From Anaeramoeba ignava (taxonomy: Eukaryota; Metamonada; Anaeramoebidae): DNA of 64,000 bases. Below are positions 11,272 through 20,539 of the stretch, piece after piece. A program made the translations under genes and the position numbers. The DNA is taken from positions 100,001 through 164,000 of the forward strand of contig JAPDFW010000066.1 of NCBI GenBank assembly GCA_028826165.1. The letters are read 5' to 3'. Within the stretch, counting starts at the first letter, position 1; each line of letters starts with the position of its first letter. The notes under the pieces are model-generated. The model was not told the origin of the DNA. It saw only the letters and a program-made list of their open reading frames with translations, and searched no databases.

Positions 11272-12292
11272 AATCAAATCAAAATTAAAATTAAAATCAA
11301 AATTCAAATCAAAATTAAAATCAAAATTAAAATCAAAATTAAAATCAAAATTAAAATCAAAATCAAAATCAAAATTAAAATTAAAATCAAAATTCAAAAT
11401 CAAAATCAAAATCAAAATCAAAATCAAAATTAAAAATCAAAATTAAAATCAAAATTAAAATCAAAAATTAAAATTAAAATTAAAATCAAAATTAAAAATT
11501 AAAAATCAAAATCAAAATCAAAAATCAAAATCAAAATCAAAATCAAAATCAAAATCAAAATTAAAATTAAAAATCAAAATCAAAATCAAAATCAAAAATC
11601 AAAATCAAAATCAAAATCAAAAAATCAAAATTAAAAATTAAAATTAAAATCAAAATTAAAATTAAAATTAAAAATCAAAATAAAAATTAAAAATCAAAAT
11701 CAAAATTAAAATTAAAATCAAAATTAAAAATCAAAATCAAAATCAATTTTCAAAATCAAAATAAAAATTAAAATCAAAAAATTAAAATCAAAATTAAAAT
11801 CAAAATCAAAATCAAAATTAAAAATCAAAATTAAAATGAAAAAAAAAATTAAAATTAAAAAATCAAAATTGAAAATAAAATCAGGGAATAAAAACAAATT
11901 AAAATCAAAATCAAAATCAAAATCAAAATCAAAATCAAAATCAAAATCAAAATTAAAATTAAAATTAAAATCAAAATTAAAATCAAAATCTAAAATCAAA
12001 ATCAAAATCAAAATTAAAATTAAAAATTAAAATCAAAATCAAAATCAAAATCAAAATCAAAATTAAAAATTAAAATCAAAATCAAAATCAAAATTAAAAT
12101 CAAAATTAAAATTAAAATCAAAATCAAAATCAAAATCAAAATTAAAATTAAAATTAAAATCAAAATTAAAATCAAAATCAAAATTAAAATCAAAATTAAA
12201 ATTAAAATTAAAATTAAAATTAAAATCAAAATTAAAATCAAAATTAAAATCAAAATCAAAATTAAAATTAAAATTAAAATTAAAATCAAAAT
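11272..12292. repeat. 1-kb AAAATC/AAAATT intergenic array
   Basis: This is a degenerate hexanucleotide array with many AAAATT and AAAAATC variants. One non-repeat island lies near 11855-11900 (GGGAATAAAAAC context). No gene is visible. It separates GT61 from the 3' end of Cpn10. Confidence 0.93.
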
Positions 12293-12381
12293 TTATTTTC
12301 AAAATCGGATAAAAAATTAAAAATGTTTGAAAAAATTTTTATTGTTTTTTATTATTGAGAAAAGAAAAGAAAAGAAAAGAA

Positions 12382-12822
12382 TTAATTGTTTATGATTGCT
12401 AATAAATCTGATTGATAAAAAAGTAAGTAATCTTTACCGAAAGAATTTAATTGAATACCACCATAATCAGGAATTAAAACAGTATCACCTTTTTTAACAA
12501 TCATTGGAATTCTTTTTCCTTCTTGATTAACTTTTCCATCACCAACACTACAAACTATTGCTTCTTGACTGTTTTTTACCATTGAATCAGGTACATAAAT
12601 TCCTGATTCGGTTTTTGATTGTGTTTCTTTTCTTTTTACTAAAACTCGATCAAATAATGGTTTAAATCCTTCTATAATTTCATTTTGTTTCGTTGAAAAA
12701 CTTTTAATTATATTTGTTGTTTGATTTGTTACTACTTTATATAATTTAAACTTGTATTTTTTTTTGTATTTTTAATTTTTAATTTTTATTTTCAAATTTT
12801 CTTTTATTTTTCTTTTTACCAT
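12382..12822 (-). CDS. CPN10: Chaperonin 10 (Cpn10/HSP10) with putative organelle presequence
   Basis: Exon 1 is only the initiator ATG (12822-12820). A 69-bp GT-AG intron (12819-12751) follows, then exon 2 at 12750-12382; 123 aa in total. The mature part starts near FKPLFDRVLVKRKET and contains SGIYVP, a mobile-loop region, KKGDTVLIPDYGG and KDYLLFYQSDLL, all typical of GroES/Cpn10. The co-chaperonin caps Cpn60 in mitochondria or related organelles. The first ~27 residues (FKLYKVVTNQTTNIIKSFST) are basic, S/T-rich and acid-free, like a mitochondrial/hydrogenosomal targeting peptide. No other in-frame ATG precedes the conserved domain. On the coding strand the upstream region has TTTTTTCATTTTTTTCTTTT. 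Confidence 0.93.
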
Positions 12823-12904
12823 TTCTTTTTCTTTTTATAATAAAAATTTTTGAAAAGAAAAAAATGAAAAAATTAATTTCAAAAAAAATATTTTTTCCGA
12901 TTTT

Positions 12905-13170
12905 AATTAAGATTAAAATTAAAATTAAAATTAAAATCAAAATTAAAATTAAATTTAAAATTAAAATTAAAAATTAAAATTAAAATTAAAATTAAAATTA
13001 AAATTAAAATTAAAATCAAAATTAAAATTAAAATTAAAATTAAAATTAAAATTAAAATTAAAATTAAAATTAAAATTAAAATTAAAATTAAAATCAAAAT
13101 TAAAATTAAAATTAAAATTAAAATCAAAATTAAATTTAAAATTAAAATTAAAATTCAAATTAAAATCAAA
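12905..13170. repeat. AAAATT hexanucleotide array
   Basis: This is nearly pure AAAATT with a few AAAATC units, lying between the Cpn10 promoter and the left direct repeat. No gene is seen. Confidence 0.94.
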
Positions 13171-13183
13171 AATTGGAAATAAA

Positions 13184-13395
13184 TTTTGTTCTCTTTTGTT
13201 TTTGTTTTAATTTTTTAAAAATGAAGAAAATTGAAAAAAAAGGAAAAGAAGAAAAAGAAAAAGTGGAATTTTTTTGACAAAGAATTTAAGTAAAAATTTG
13301 AATTTGAATTTGAATTTGAATTTGAAAATGGAATTAATAATCTTTTTTTTCTCTTGAATTTTGAATTTTAAATTGAATTTTGAATTGAATTTTGA
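13184..13395. repeat. Left copy of ~200-bp direct repeat flanking the FG-GAP gene
   Basis: It begins TTTGTTCTCTTTTGTTTTTG and includes AAAAAGTGGAATTTTTTTG, GAATTTAAGTAAAAATTTG, a GAATTT run and GGAATTAATAATC. It is co-linear with 14967-15178 with small indels and ends at the stop codon of the FG-GAP gene. Confidence 0.85.
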
Positions 13396-13403
13396 AAAAT
13401 TAT

Positions 13404-14789
13404 TTAAAGTTCTTTTTCAGATTTTAAATCATATTCAATTTTTGATTGATTTTGTGAATTATTTTGTTTTTGATTAAACAAATAAACTCTACCTTTATGT
13501 GAATAAATTTTTGGAGCACTAATTACTAAATAATTATCTGAAATTAAAACAGTAAATCCAAACGAATAATTTTCTTCTCCATCATTTGCAGTTAACATTT
13601 GGATTTGATTCCATTTATTTTCATTTTGATTTTTTTGGAAAATATAAACTTTGCCTTGCTCTTCATTATCACCAACTTTTGCATAAGGAGCTCCAATTAA
13701 AAGAATATTCTCATCATTGGAAATTGAAATACTAAATCCAAGCCGATCATTTTCTTTCCCATTATTTGCAGTTAACATTTGGATTTGATTCCATTCATTT
13801 TCATTTTCATTTTTTTGGAAAATATAAACTTTGCCTTGTTCTTTATTATCTCCAACTTTTGCATAAGGAGCTCCAATTAAAAGAATATTATCATCATTGG
13901 AAATTGAAATACTAACTCCAAAATGATCATTTTGTTTCCCATTATTTGCAGTTAAAATTTGGATTTGATTCCATTCATTTTCATTTTCATTTTTTTGGAA
14001 AATATAAACTTTTCCTTGTTCTTCATTATCTCCAACTTTTGCATAAGGAGCTCCAATTAAAAGAATATTATCATCATTGGAAATTGAAATACTCCATCCA
14101 AATAAATTATATTCTTTCCCATCATTTGCAGTTAATATTTGGATTTTATTCCATTTATTTTCATTTTGATTTTTTTGGAAAATATAAACTTTTCCTTGTT
14201 CTTCATTATCTCCAACTTTTGCACCAGGAGCTCCAATTAAAAGAATATTATCATCTTTGGAAATTGAAATACTCTCTCCAAATAAATCATTTTGTTTCCC
14301 ATCATTTGCAGTTAAAATTTGGATTTGATTCCATTTATTTTCATTTTCATTTTTTTGGAAAATATAAACTTTTCCTTGTTCTTTATTATTTCCAACTTTT
14401 GCTCGAGGAGCTCCAATTAAAAGAATATTCTCATCTTTGGAAATTGAAATACTCCATCCAAACCAATCATTTTCTTCTTCATCATTTGCAGTTAATATTT
14501 GGATTTGATTCCATTTATTTTCATTTTCATTTTTTTGGAAAATATAAGCTTTGCCTTGTTCTTTATTATTCTCAAATATTGCACCAGGAGCTCCAATTAA
14601 AAGAATATTCTCATCTTTGGAAATTGAAATACTAAATCCAAATAAATCATTTTCTTTCCAATCATTTGCAGTTAACATTTGGATTTGATTCCATTTATTT
14701 TCATTTTGATTTTTTTGAGTTGAAAAAAGAAAAATTAATAATAAAATTAAGAATTGAATAAAGAAAGTTGATTTTTGAATTGTTTTCAT
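13404..14789 (-). CDS. Secreted FG-GAP repeat protein (integrin-alpha-like propeller repeats)
   Basis: Single exon. I start it at the ATG at 14789 (MKTIQKS) rather than the upstream in-frame ATG at 14882, because MKTIQKSTFFIQFLILLLI is a clean signal peptide. About 461 aa. The body is a tandem 60-residue repeat containing FGxSISISKDENILLIGAP, GKVYIFQKNENENKW and NQIQILTANDG, with about seven units. These are FG-GAP/beta-propeller repeats as in integrin alpha chains. There is no C-terminal membrane segment, so it is probably secreted. The DNA repeat length is exactly 180 bp in the central units (phase marker at 13681, 13861, 14041, 14221, 14401 and 14581). The last unit degenerates into a YDLKSEKEL tail. 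Ligand and function are unknown. Confidence 0.85.
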   Translation of the reverse strand: MKTIQKSTFFIQFLILLLIFLFSTQKNQNENKWNQIQMLTANDWKENDLFGFSISISKDENILLIGAPGAIFENNKEQGKAYIFQKNENENKWNQIQILTANDEEENDWFGWSISISKDENILLIGAPRAKVGNNKEQGKVYIFQKNENENKWNQIQILTANDGKQNDLFGESISISKDDNILLIGAPGAKVGDNEEQGKVYIFQKNQNENKWNKIQILTANDGKEYNLFGWSISISNDDNILLIGAPYAKVGDNEEQGKVYIFQKNENENEWNQIQILTANNGKQNDHFGVSISISNDDNILLIGAPYAKVGDNKEQGKVYIFQKNENENEWNQIQMLTANNGKENDRLGFSISISNDENILLIGAPYAKVGDNEEQGKVYIFQKNQNENKWNQIQMLTANDGEENYSFGFTVLISDNYLVISAPKIYSHKGRVYLFNQKQNNSQNQSKIEYDLKSEKEL

Positions 14790-14966
14790 TTTGTTTTTAA
14801 ATTTATTATTATTATTATTAAAAAATTTTGAAAAGAAAAAAATGAAAAAAAAATGAAAAAAAAAATTTATTTTTAAATTCAAAAAAAGGAAAAAAAAAGG
14901 AAAAAAAGGAAAAAAAAAAAGTGGAAAAAAAAAAAGGATAAAAAAAAGTGGAATCTTTTTATTTAG

Positions 14967-15178
14967 ATTTTGTTCTCTTTTGTTTTAATTTTTTAAAATT
15001 GAAAAAAAAAGAAAAAGAAAAAAAAAGAAAAAGTGGAATTTTTTTGATAAAGAATTTAAGTAAAAATTTGAATTTGAATTTGGATTTGAATTTGAATTTG
15101 GATTTGGAAATGGAATTAATAATCTTTTTTTTCTCTTTAATTTTGAATTTTATTTTGAATTTTAAATAATTATTTAAA
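14967..15178. repeat. Right copy of ~200-bp direct repeat flanking the FG-GAP gene
   Basis: It matches 13184-13395 through TTTGTTCTCTTTTG, AAAAAGTGGAATTTTTTTG, GAATTTAAGTAAAAATTTG, GGAATTAATAATC and ATTATTTAAAG, where the left copy enters the FG-GAP stop codon. It sits upstream of the FG-GAP promoter. Confidence 0.83.
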
Positions 15179-15179
15179 G

Positions 15180-15555
15180 AGATTAAATTTATAAATAATT
15201 TCAAAAAAAAAAATTCTAAAATTTGTTTTCAATTCAATTCATCTTTTGAATTCATTTTTTGTAAATTTTGGAAATAAAATTTGAATAAAAAAATAAAATA
15301 AAACAAATTTCAATTTAATTTGAAAAAGTAAATACAATTTATTATTGAAATTTTGTTTTTTAAAAAAAATATAAAATTTTTAAATTATTTTTATTTAAAA
15401 TAATAAATAAATAATTTTATTTAAATTAAAATAAATAATATTTCCAAATTATTTTTAAATTAAAACGATTAAAATTTAAAAAATAATTTTAATTTAAATT
15501 TTTTTCATTTTTTTTTTCATTTTTTTCCTTTTTCCTTTTTAATAAAAAAACAAAA
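15180..15555. promoter_or_regulatory. AT-rich spacer and AP-2 sigma promoter region
   Basis: No gene is visible in the first 300 bp. The last ~55 bp carry TTTTTTTCATTTTTTTTTTC and a second TCATTTTTTTCC before the ATG at 15556, the recurrent start-proximal motif. Confidence 0.6.
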
Positions 15556-16920
15556 ATGGTATTAAATTAATTAACATTTTAACAATTAAATTTTATAATT
15601 AAATTATTTTATAATTATTTTATAATTATTTTATAATTATTTTATAATTATTTTAGATTCGTTTTTTTTTGATTCAAAATAGACAAGGTCAAACTAGATT
15701 ATCAAGATGGTATGTTCCTTATGAAGATGAAGAGAAAACTAAATTAACAACAGAAATTCATAAACTTGTTTCTCATAGAGAAGCAAAAGGTTTAACAAAT
15801 TTTGCTGAAGTATTTATAAATTTATTTATAATTAAAATTCCAAATTAAAATTAAAATTAAAATTAAAATTAAAATTAAAATTCAAAATTAAAATTAAAAT
15901 TAATATTAAAATTAAAATTAAAATTAAAATTAAAATTAAAATTAAAATTAAAATTAAAATTAAAATTAAAATTAAAATTAAAATTAAAATTAAAATTAAA
16001 ATTAAAATTAAAATTAAAATTAAAATTAAAATTAAATTTAAAATTAAAATCAAAATTAAAATTAAAATTAAAATAAAATTCAAAATTAAAATTCCAAATT
16101 AAAATTAAAATTAAAAATTAAAATTAAAATTAAAATTCCAAATTAAAATTAAATTTAAAATTAAAATTAAAATTAAAATTAAAATTAAAAATTAAAATTA
16201 AAATTAAAATCAAAATCAAAATTAAAATCCAAAATTAAAATTCCAAATTAAAATCAAAATTAAAATTAAAATTAAAATTAAAATTAAAATTTAAATTAAA
16301 AATTAAAATTAAAATTAAAATTAAAATTAAAAAATTAAAATTAAAATTAAAATCCAAAATTAAAATTAAAATTAAAATTAAAATTAAAATTTAAATCAAT
16401 ATTAAAATTAAAATTAAAATTAAAATTAAAATTAAAATTAAAATTAAAATTAAAATTAAAATTAAAAAAGTATCGAACATATAAAGTTATTTATAGAAGA
16501 TACGCTGGATTATATTTTGTTATGTGTGTTGATACAACAGATAATGAACTTTCAATATTGGAATCAATTCATTTATTTGTTGAGGTTAATTTCATTCCAA
16601 AAATTTAATTATTTATAAAAAAAAATTAATTAAAACTTTTTTATAAAAAAAAAAGGTTTTAGATTCTTATTTTAAAGATGTTTGTGAACTTGATATAGTT
16701 TTTAATTTCTGGAAGGTAAATTAATTAGAATTTATTTAGAAGAACAAAGAAATATTAACAAAAATATATTCATTTTGATTTTATTATTCATTTTCAATTA
16801 AAAAAAAACTTTTATTAGTGTTATACTGCAATGGATGAAATGTTTTTAACAGGTGAAATTCAAGAAACAAGTAGACAAGTTATTAGAGCAAGACTTGACC
16901 AATTAGACAAATTGGATTGA
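15556..16920 (+). CDS. AP2S1: AP-2 complex sigma subunit (clathrin adaptor small chain)
   Basis: Five exons: 15556-15558 (ATG only), 15657-15809, 16471-16584, 16656-16715 and 16819-16920; all GT-AG, phase 0; 143 aa, against 142 in animals. It reads [68 protein letters not shown] and [15 protein letters not shown], an AP small chain with AP-2 rather than AP-1 features ([18 protein letters not shown]). It forms part of the AP-2 core that binds dileucine cargo signals at the plasma membrane for clathrin-mediated endocytosis. The initiator codon stands alone as exon 1. Intron 2 is filled with AAAATT repeats. It converges on MFAP1, with about 208 bp between stop codons. Confidence 0.95.
15838..16465. 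repeat. AAAATT array filling AP-2 sigma intron 2
   Basis: Intron 15810-16470 is an AAAATT array with a few CCAAATT and AAAATC variants and runs to within 10 bp of the acceptor. Confidence 0.94.
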
Positions 16921-17128
16921 TTAACATCTTTATCTTATTAATAACATTTAAATCCCTTTTTCATTGAATTTAAAACTTTATCAAATCAAAAATCAAAAAT
17001 TTTACTTTTAATTTTAATAATTCAATTATGTTCTTTTTCTATTAAAAATTTTCTTCTATTTTTTCTTTCTTTTTGATAACGAAGAAAAAGAAATTAATTT
17101 TCAAAATTAAAAACAATTAAATTAAAAA

Positions 17129-18772
17129 TCAATTCTTTCTTTTTGAAGGTTTTTCTAAATTTCCATCTCCTCCTCTTCTATAATTATATAAATATTTTTG
17201 TTGAATTTTCTTTTTTTCTTTTTCTTCTTCTTCTTTTTCTTTTTCTTTTTGATTTTCTTTTTGATTTTTGAATTGATTTTCCAAATTATCATTCTTATTT
17301 GATTTTGGAAATAGAAAATTATTCTCTTGAATACTATATTTTTCATCTTTAAGATAAGTAGTATCTTGATCAGTTAAATGAGTCCATTTTGATCTTCCTT
17401 TTTTCCCCATATTTTTAACTTGCAAAACTTTTGGAAGAAGTGATTTATCAAAAATATCTCTTTCAGTTGGAGCTGAAATATCCCTTTGGATAATTGGATT
17501 ATCTTCATCTTGGAAAAACACTCCTTTGTGGCGATAAACTTGAAGAAAAGCCCATTTTTGTTTTTCTTTTTGCTTTGCAAACTTTCCAATTTCCAATTTT
17601 TCATCTTCTTTTAATTTTTCTTCTTCATTCATTTTTCTTCTTCTTTTTATCTCTAATTGCTCTCTTTTATATGAAGTTTCCTCTTCTTTTTCTTTTTTGA
17701 TTCTTAAAAGCTCGCGAATTTTCCATTTTTCTTTTTCTTCTTCTTGATTAAATAATTCATCTTTATCAATAAAAAAATTTTCTTGTTGATAATTTCCATT
17801 TTCATCTTCTCCTCCTTTTTTTTCTCTTAAATCTTCTGCTTCTAATAGTGATTCAACTTGCTTTTGAACTTCTATTTTTCTTTCATTTTCTCTTTCTTGT
17901 TTTCTTTTCAATTCTTCTTCTTCTTGTTTTTCTATTTCTTCTATTGAAGGTTGTTGACGTTCTTCTTTTTTCTTAAAAATTGGTTTGAAATTTTTAAATA
18001 ATGAATTTTTTTCATCATCAGAATCAGAATCAGAATCAGAATCATAAGATATTATTTCATTTTCTGATTCTATTTTTTGTTCAAATTCGAATTCGAATTC
18101 CATTTTATTTTGATTATTTTTTTCTTCTTTTTCTTGCAAAAGAATATTTTCAATATCTATATCAACATTTTTATTTAATAATTGATTTTCAATTTTATTT
18201 TTAAATTGATTTTGTTTTTGAATTTGATTTTCATTTTTAAATTGATTTTGATTTTGATTTTGAATTTTAAATTGATTTTCATTTTTAAATTGATTTTGAT
18301 TTTGATTTTGATTTTCATTTTTAAATTGATTTTTATTTTCATTTTTAAATTGATTTTTATTTTCATTTTGATTTTCATTTTGATTTTCAGGTTTTTTAAT
18401 AATTGTTGCTTTATGTATTTTTCTTCCATGTTTTACTTCTGTTTTTTTTATATTCTCAACTTCAGATCTTTTTATATTATCATCTTCATTTTGAATATTT
18501 ATTTCATTTTGTTTTTTATTTTCTTCAATTTTTTTATTTTCTGAAGAAAATTTTTGAAGTCTAAGTAAACGTGAATCAATTTTTTTTAATTTTTCTTTTT
18601 CTTCTTTTTCTTCTTCTTCTTTTATTAATTTTTTTTCCTTAATTCTTTCTTGATTTATTTTTTCGGTTTTATTTCCTTGATTTTTTGATTCTTTTTGATT
18701 TGAATTTTGTGCAAAATCAGGTATTCTTCCTGCAAAATATCTTATTTTTTTAATTGGTTTATTTTTATTCAT
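17129..18772 (-). CDS. MFAP1: MFAP1-family spliceosomal protein
   Basis: Single exon, 547 aa. It starts [20 protein letters not shown] and has a long charged, Glu/Lys/Gln-rich coiled-coil middle with NQ and KNENQ tracts (repeat DNA around 18180-18390). The conserved C-terminal block spans about residues 395-500: [59 protein letters not shown]. That block matches MFAP1, a component of the pre-catalytic (B) spliceosome. The tail is a lysine/glutamate-rich low-complexity stretch. The ATG at 18772 is preceded on the coding strand by TTCCATTTTTTCATTTTTTT, the recurrent start-proximal motif. Nuclear location is inferred from the family. Confidence 0.92.
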   Translation of the reverse strand: MNKNKPIKKIRYFAGRIPDFAQNSNQKESKNQGNKTEKINQERIKEKKLIKEEEEKEEKEKLKKIDSRLLRLQKFSSENKKIEENKKQNEINIQNEDDNIKRSEVENIKKTEVKHGRKIHKATIIKKPENQNENQNENKNQFKNENKNQFKNENQNQNQNQFKNENQFKIQNQNQNQFKNENQIQKQNQFKNKIENQLLNKNVDIDIENILLQEKEEKNNQNKMEFEFEFEQKIESENEIISYDSDSDSDSDDEKNSLFKNFKPIFKKKEERQQPSIEEIEKQEEEELKRKQERENERKIEVQKQVESLLEAEDLREKKGGEDENGNYQQENFFIDKDELFNQEEEKEKWKIRELLRIKKEKEEETSYKREQLEIKRRRKMNEEEKLKEDEKLEIGKFAKQKEKQKWAFLQVYRHKGVFFQDEDNPIIQRDISAPTERDIFDKSLLPKVLQVKNMGKKGRSKWTHLTDQDTTYLKDEKYSIQENNFLFPKSNKNDNLENQFKNQKENQKEKEKEEEEKEKKKIQQKYLYNYRRGGDGNLEKPSKRKN

Positions 18773-18814
18773 TTTATTTATTTAACAACAAAAAATTGAA
18801 AAGAAAAAAAATGA

Positions 18815-18958
18815 AAAAATGGAATAAGTTTAATTTAATATTTAATTTATAAATTAATTTAAAAATATAATTTAATATTTAATTTTATTATTAAAATAAT
18901 AATTTATTGTTTTAGATTTAAATATTTTATTATTTAAATATTTAACATATAAATATAA
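18815..18958. repeat. Single unit of the ~143-bp minisatellite family
   Basis: It has the same sequence and orientation as the units of the 20540-22110 array (AATAAGTTTAATTTAATATT, TTATTATTAAAATAATAA, ATTTAACATATAAATAT), but on the other side of the Rac gene. Confidence 0.85.
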
Positions 18959-19622
18959 AAAATGGGAATAGATTTGAATTTAATATTAATTTGAAATTAA
19001 TTTTTATTTTATATTTATAAATAAAATTAATACACAAAATATATTATTATTAATTAATTTTTGATATTTAATTAATAAAATATTTTAATTAATTTTATAA
19101 AAGAATGGAAATAGATTTAATTTAATATTAATTTGGAATTAATTTTTATTTTATATTTATAAATAAAATTAATTATTAGAAATATATTTTTATTAATTAA
19201 TTTTTGATATTTAATTAATAAAATATTTTTAATTAATTTTATAAAAAGAATGGGAATAGATTTAAATTAAATATTAATTTGAAATTAATTTTTATTTTAT
19301 ATTTATAAATAAAATTAATTATTAGAAATATATTTTTATTAATTAATTTTTGATATTTAATTAATAAAATATTTTAATTAATTTTATAAAAAGAATGGAA
19401 ATAGATTTGAATTTAATATTAATTTGGAATTAATTTTTATTTTATATTTATAAATAAAATTAATACACAAAATATATTTTTATTAATTAATTTTTTGATA
19501 TTTAATTAATAAAATATTTTAATTAATTTTATAAACAAAATGAAAATAGATTTAAATTAAATATTAATTTGAAATTAATTTTTATTTTATATTTATAAAT
19601 AAAATTAATACTAAAAAATGGG
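18959..19622. repeat. ~145-bp minisatellite, about 4.5 copies, upstream of Rac
   Basis: Units begin near 18959, 19105, 19250, 19394 and 19539 with AATGGRAATAGATTTRAATT and contain TTTATTTTATATTTATAAAT and ATTAATTAATTTTTGATATT. No gene is visible between MFAP1 and Rac other than these repeats and the Rac promoter (19740-19822). Confidence 0.88.
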
Positions 19623-19822
19623 ATAAATAAATGGAAAAAATTTAAATAAAAAATAAAAAGAAATTTTTTCGAATGAAAAAAAAAATTTTAACAAAAAATT
19701 TAAATTAAAAAATAAAATAAAAATAAAAAGAAAAAATTTAATTAATTTTATTTTCATTCTTTTTCTTTTTTAATAATTTTTTATTATTTTAAATTTAAAT
19801 TTTTTAAAAACAAAAAAACAAA

Positions 19823-20401
19823 ATGCAATCAATTAAATGTGTAGTTGTTGGAGATGGAGCAGTTGGTAAAACATGTTTATTAATATCATATACAACAAAT
19901 GCATTTCCAGGAGAATATATACCAACAGTATTTGATAATTATTCAGCCAATGTAATGGTAGATGGAAAACCAATCAATTTAGGATTATGGGATACAGCAG
20001 GACAAGAAGATTACGATAGATTAAGACCATTATCATATCCACAAACGGATGTATTTTTGATCTGTTTTTCATTGATTTCACCTTCTTCTTTTGAAAACGT
20101 TAGAGCTAAATGGGTTCCTGAAATTCATCATCATTGTTCTAATGTTCCTATGATTCTTGTTGGTACTAAGCTTGATTTGAGAGATGACCAAGATACTATC
20201 ATGAAACTTGAAGAAAAAGGTTTATCTCCTATTAGTTATCAAGCTGGTATGGATATGGCTAAAGAAATTAAAGCGGTTAAATATTTGGAATGTTCTGCTT
20301 TGACTCAGAAAAATTTGAAAACTGTTTTTGATGAATCTATTCGTGCTGTTCTTTCTCCTGTTAAACCTGATAAACCAAAAAAGAAATGCTCTATTTTATA
20401 A
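19823..20401 (+). CDS. RAC: Rac family small GTPase
   Basis: Single exon, 192 aa, very close to metazoan and amoebal Rac1 across its length. P-loop GDGAVGKT at residues 10-17, switch [10 protein letters not shown], switch [22 protein letters not shown], base recognition TKLD, CSAL, and a polybasic tail (KPDKPKKK) before the CAAX box CSIL. The final Leu predicts geranylgeranylation and membrane anchoring. The WD--GQE and DxxD Rho-insert region is present. Rac cycles between GTP and GDP to control actin assembly and engulfment. Codon choice switches from A-ending to T-ending near residue 78. Both sides are flanked by minisatellites. The promoter has TTTTCATTCTTTTTCTTTTT about 70 nt upstream. 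Confidence 0.98.
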   Translation: MQSIKCVVVGDGAVGKTCLLISYTTNAFPGEYIPTVFDNYSANVMVDGKPINLGLWDTAGQEDYDRLRPLSYPQTDVFLICFSLISPSSFENVRAKWVPEIHHHCSNVPMILVGTKLDLRDDQDTIMKLEEKGLSPISYQAGMDMAKEIKAVKYLECSALTQKNLKTVFDESIRAVLSPVKPDKPKKKCSIL

Positions 20402-20539
20402 TTTTCTTTTTTTTTTAAAAACAAAAAACACAAATTTTAATAAAATATCTTGTTATTGAAAAATCAAAAAATAATTTTTATTTTTTTTATTTTTGGAATT
20501 CTTTTTTTTTTTATTCCACTTTTTTCTTTTTTAAAAAAC

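Noticed and set aside
13946-14635. 229-codon open frame antisense to the FG-GAP gene
   Set aside because: It follows from the 180-bp (3n) coding repeats read backwards; the sense frame has signal peptide and domain motifs.
14790-14882. Upstream in-frame ATG at 14882 as start of the FG-GAP gene
   Set aside because: It would add a Phe/Asn-rich homopolymer segment encoded by the T-rich promoter block ahead of an excellent signal peptide starting at 14789.
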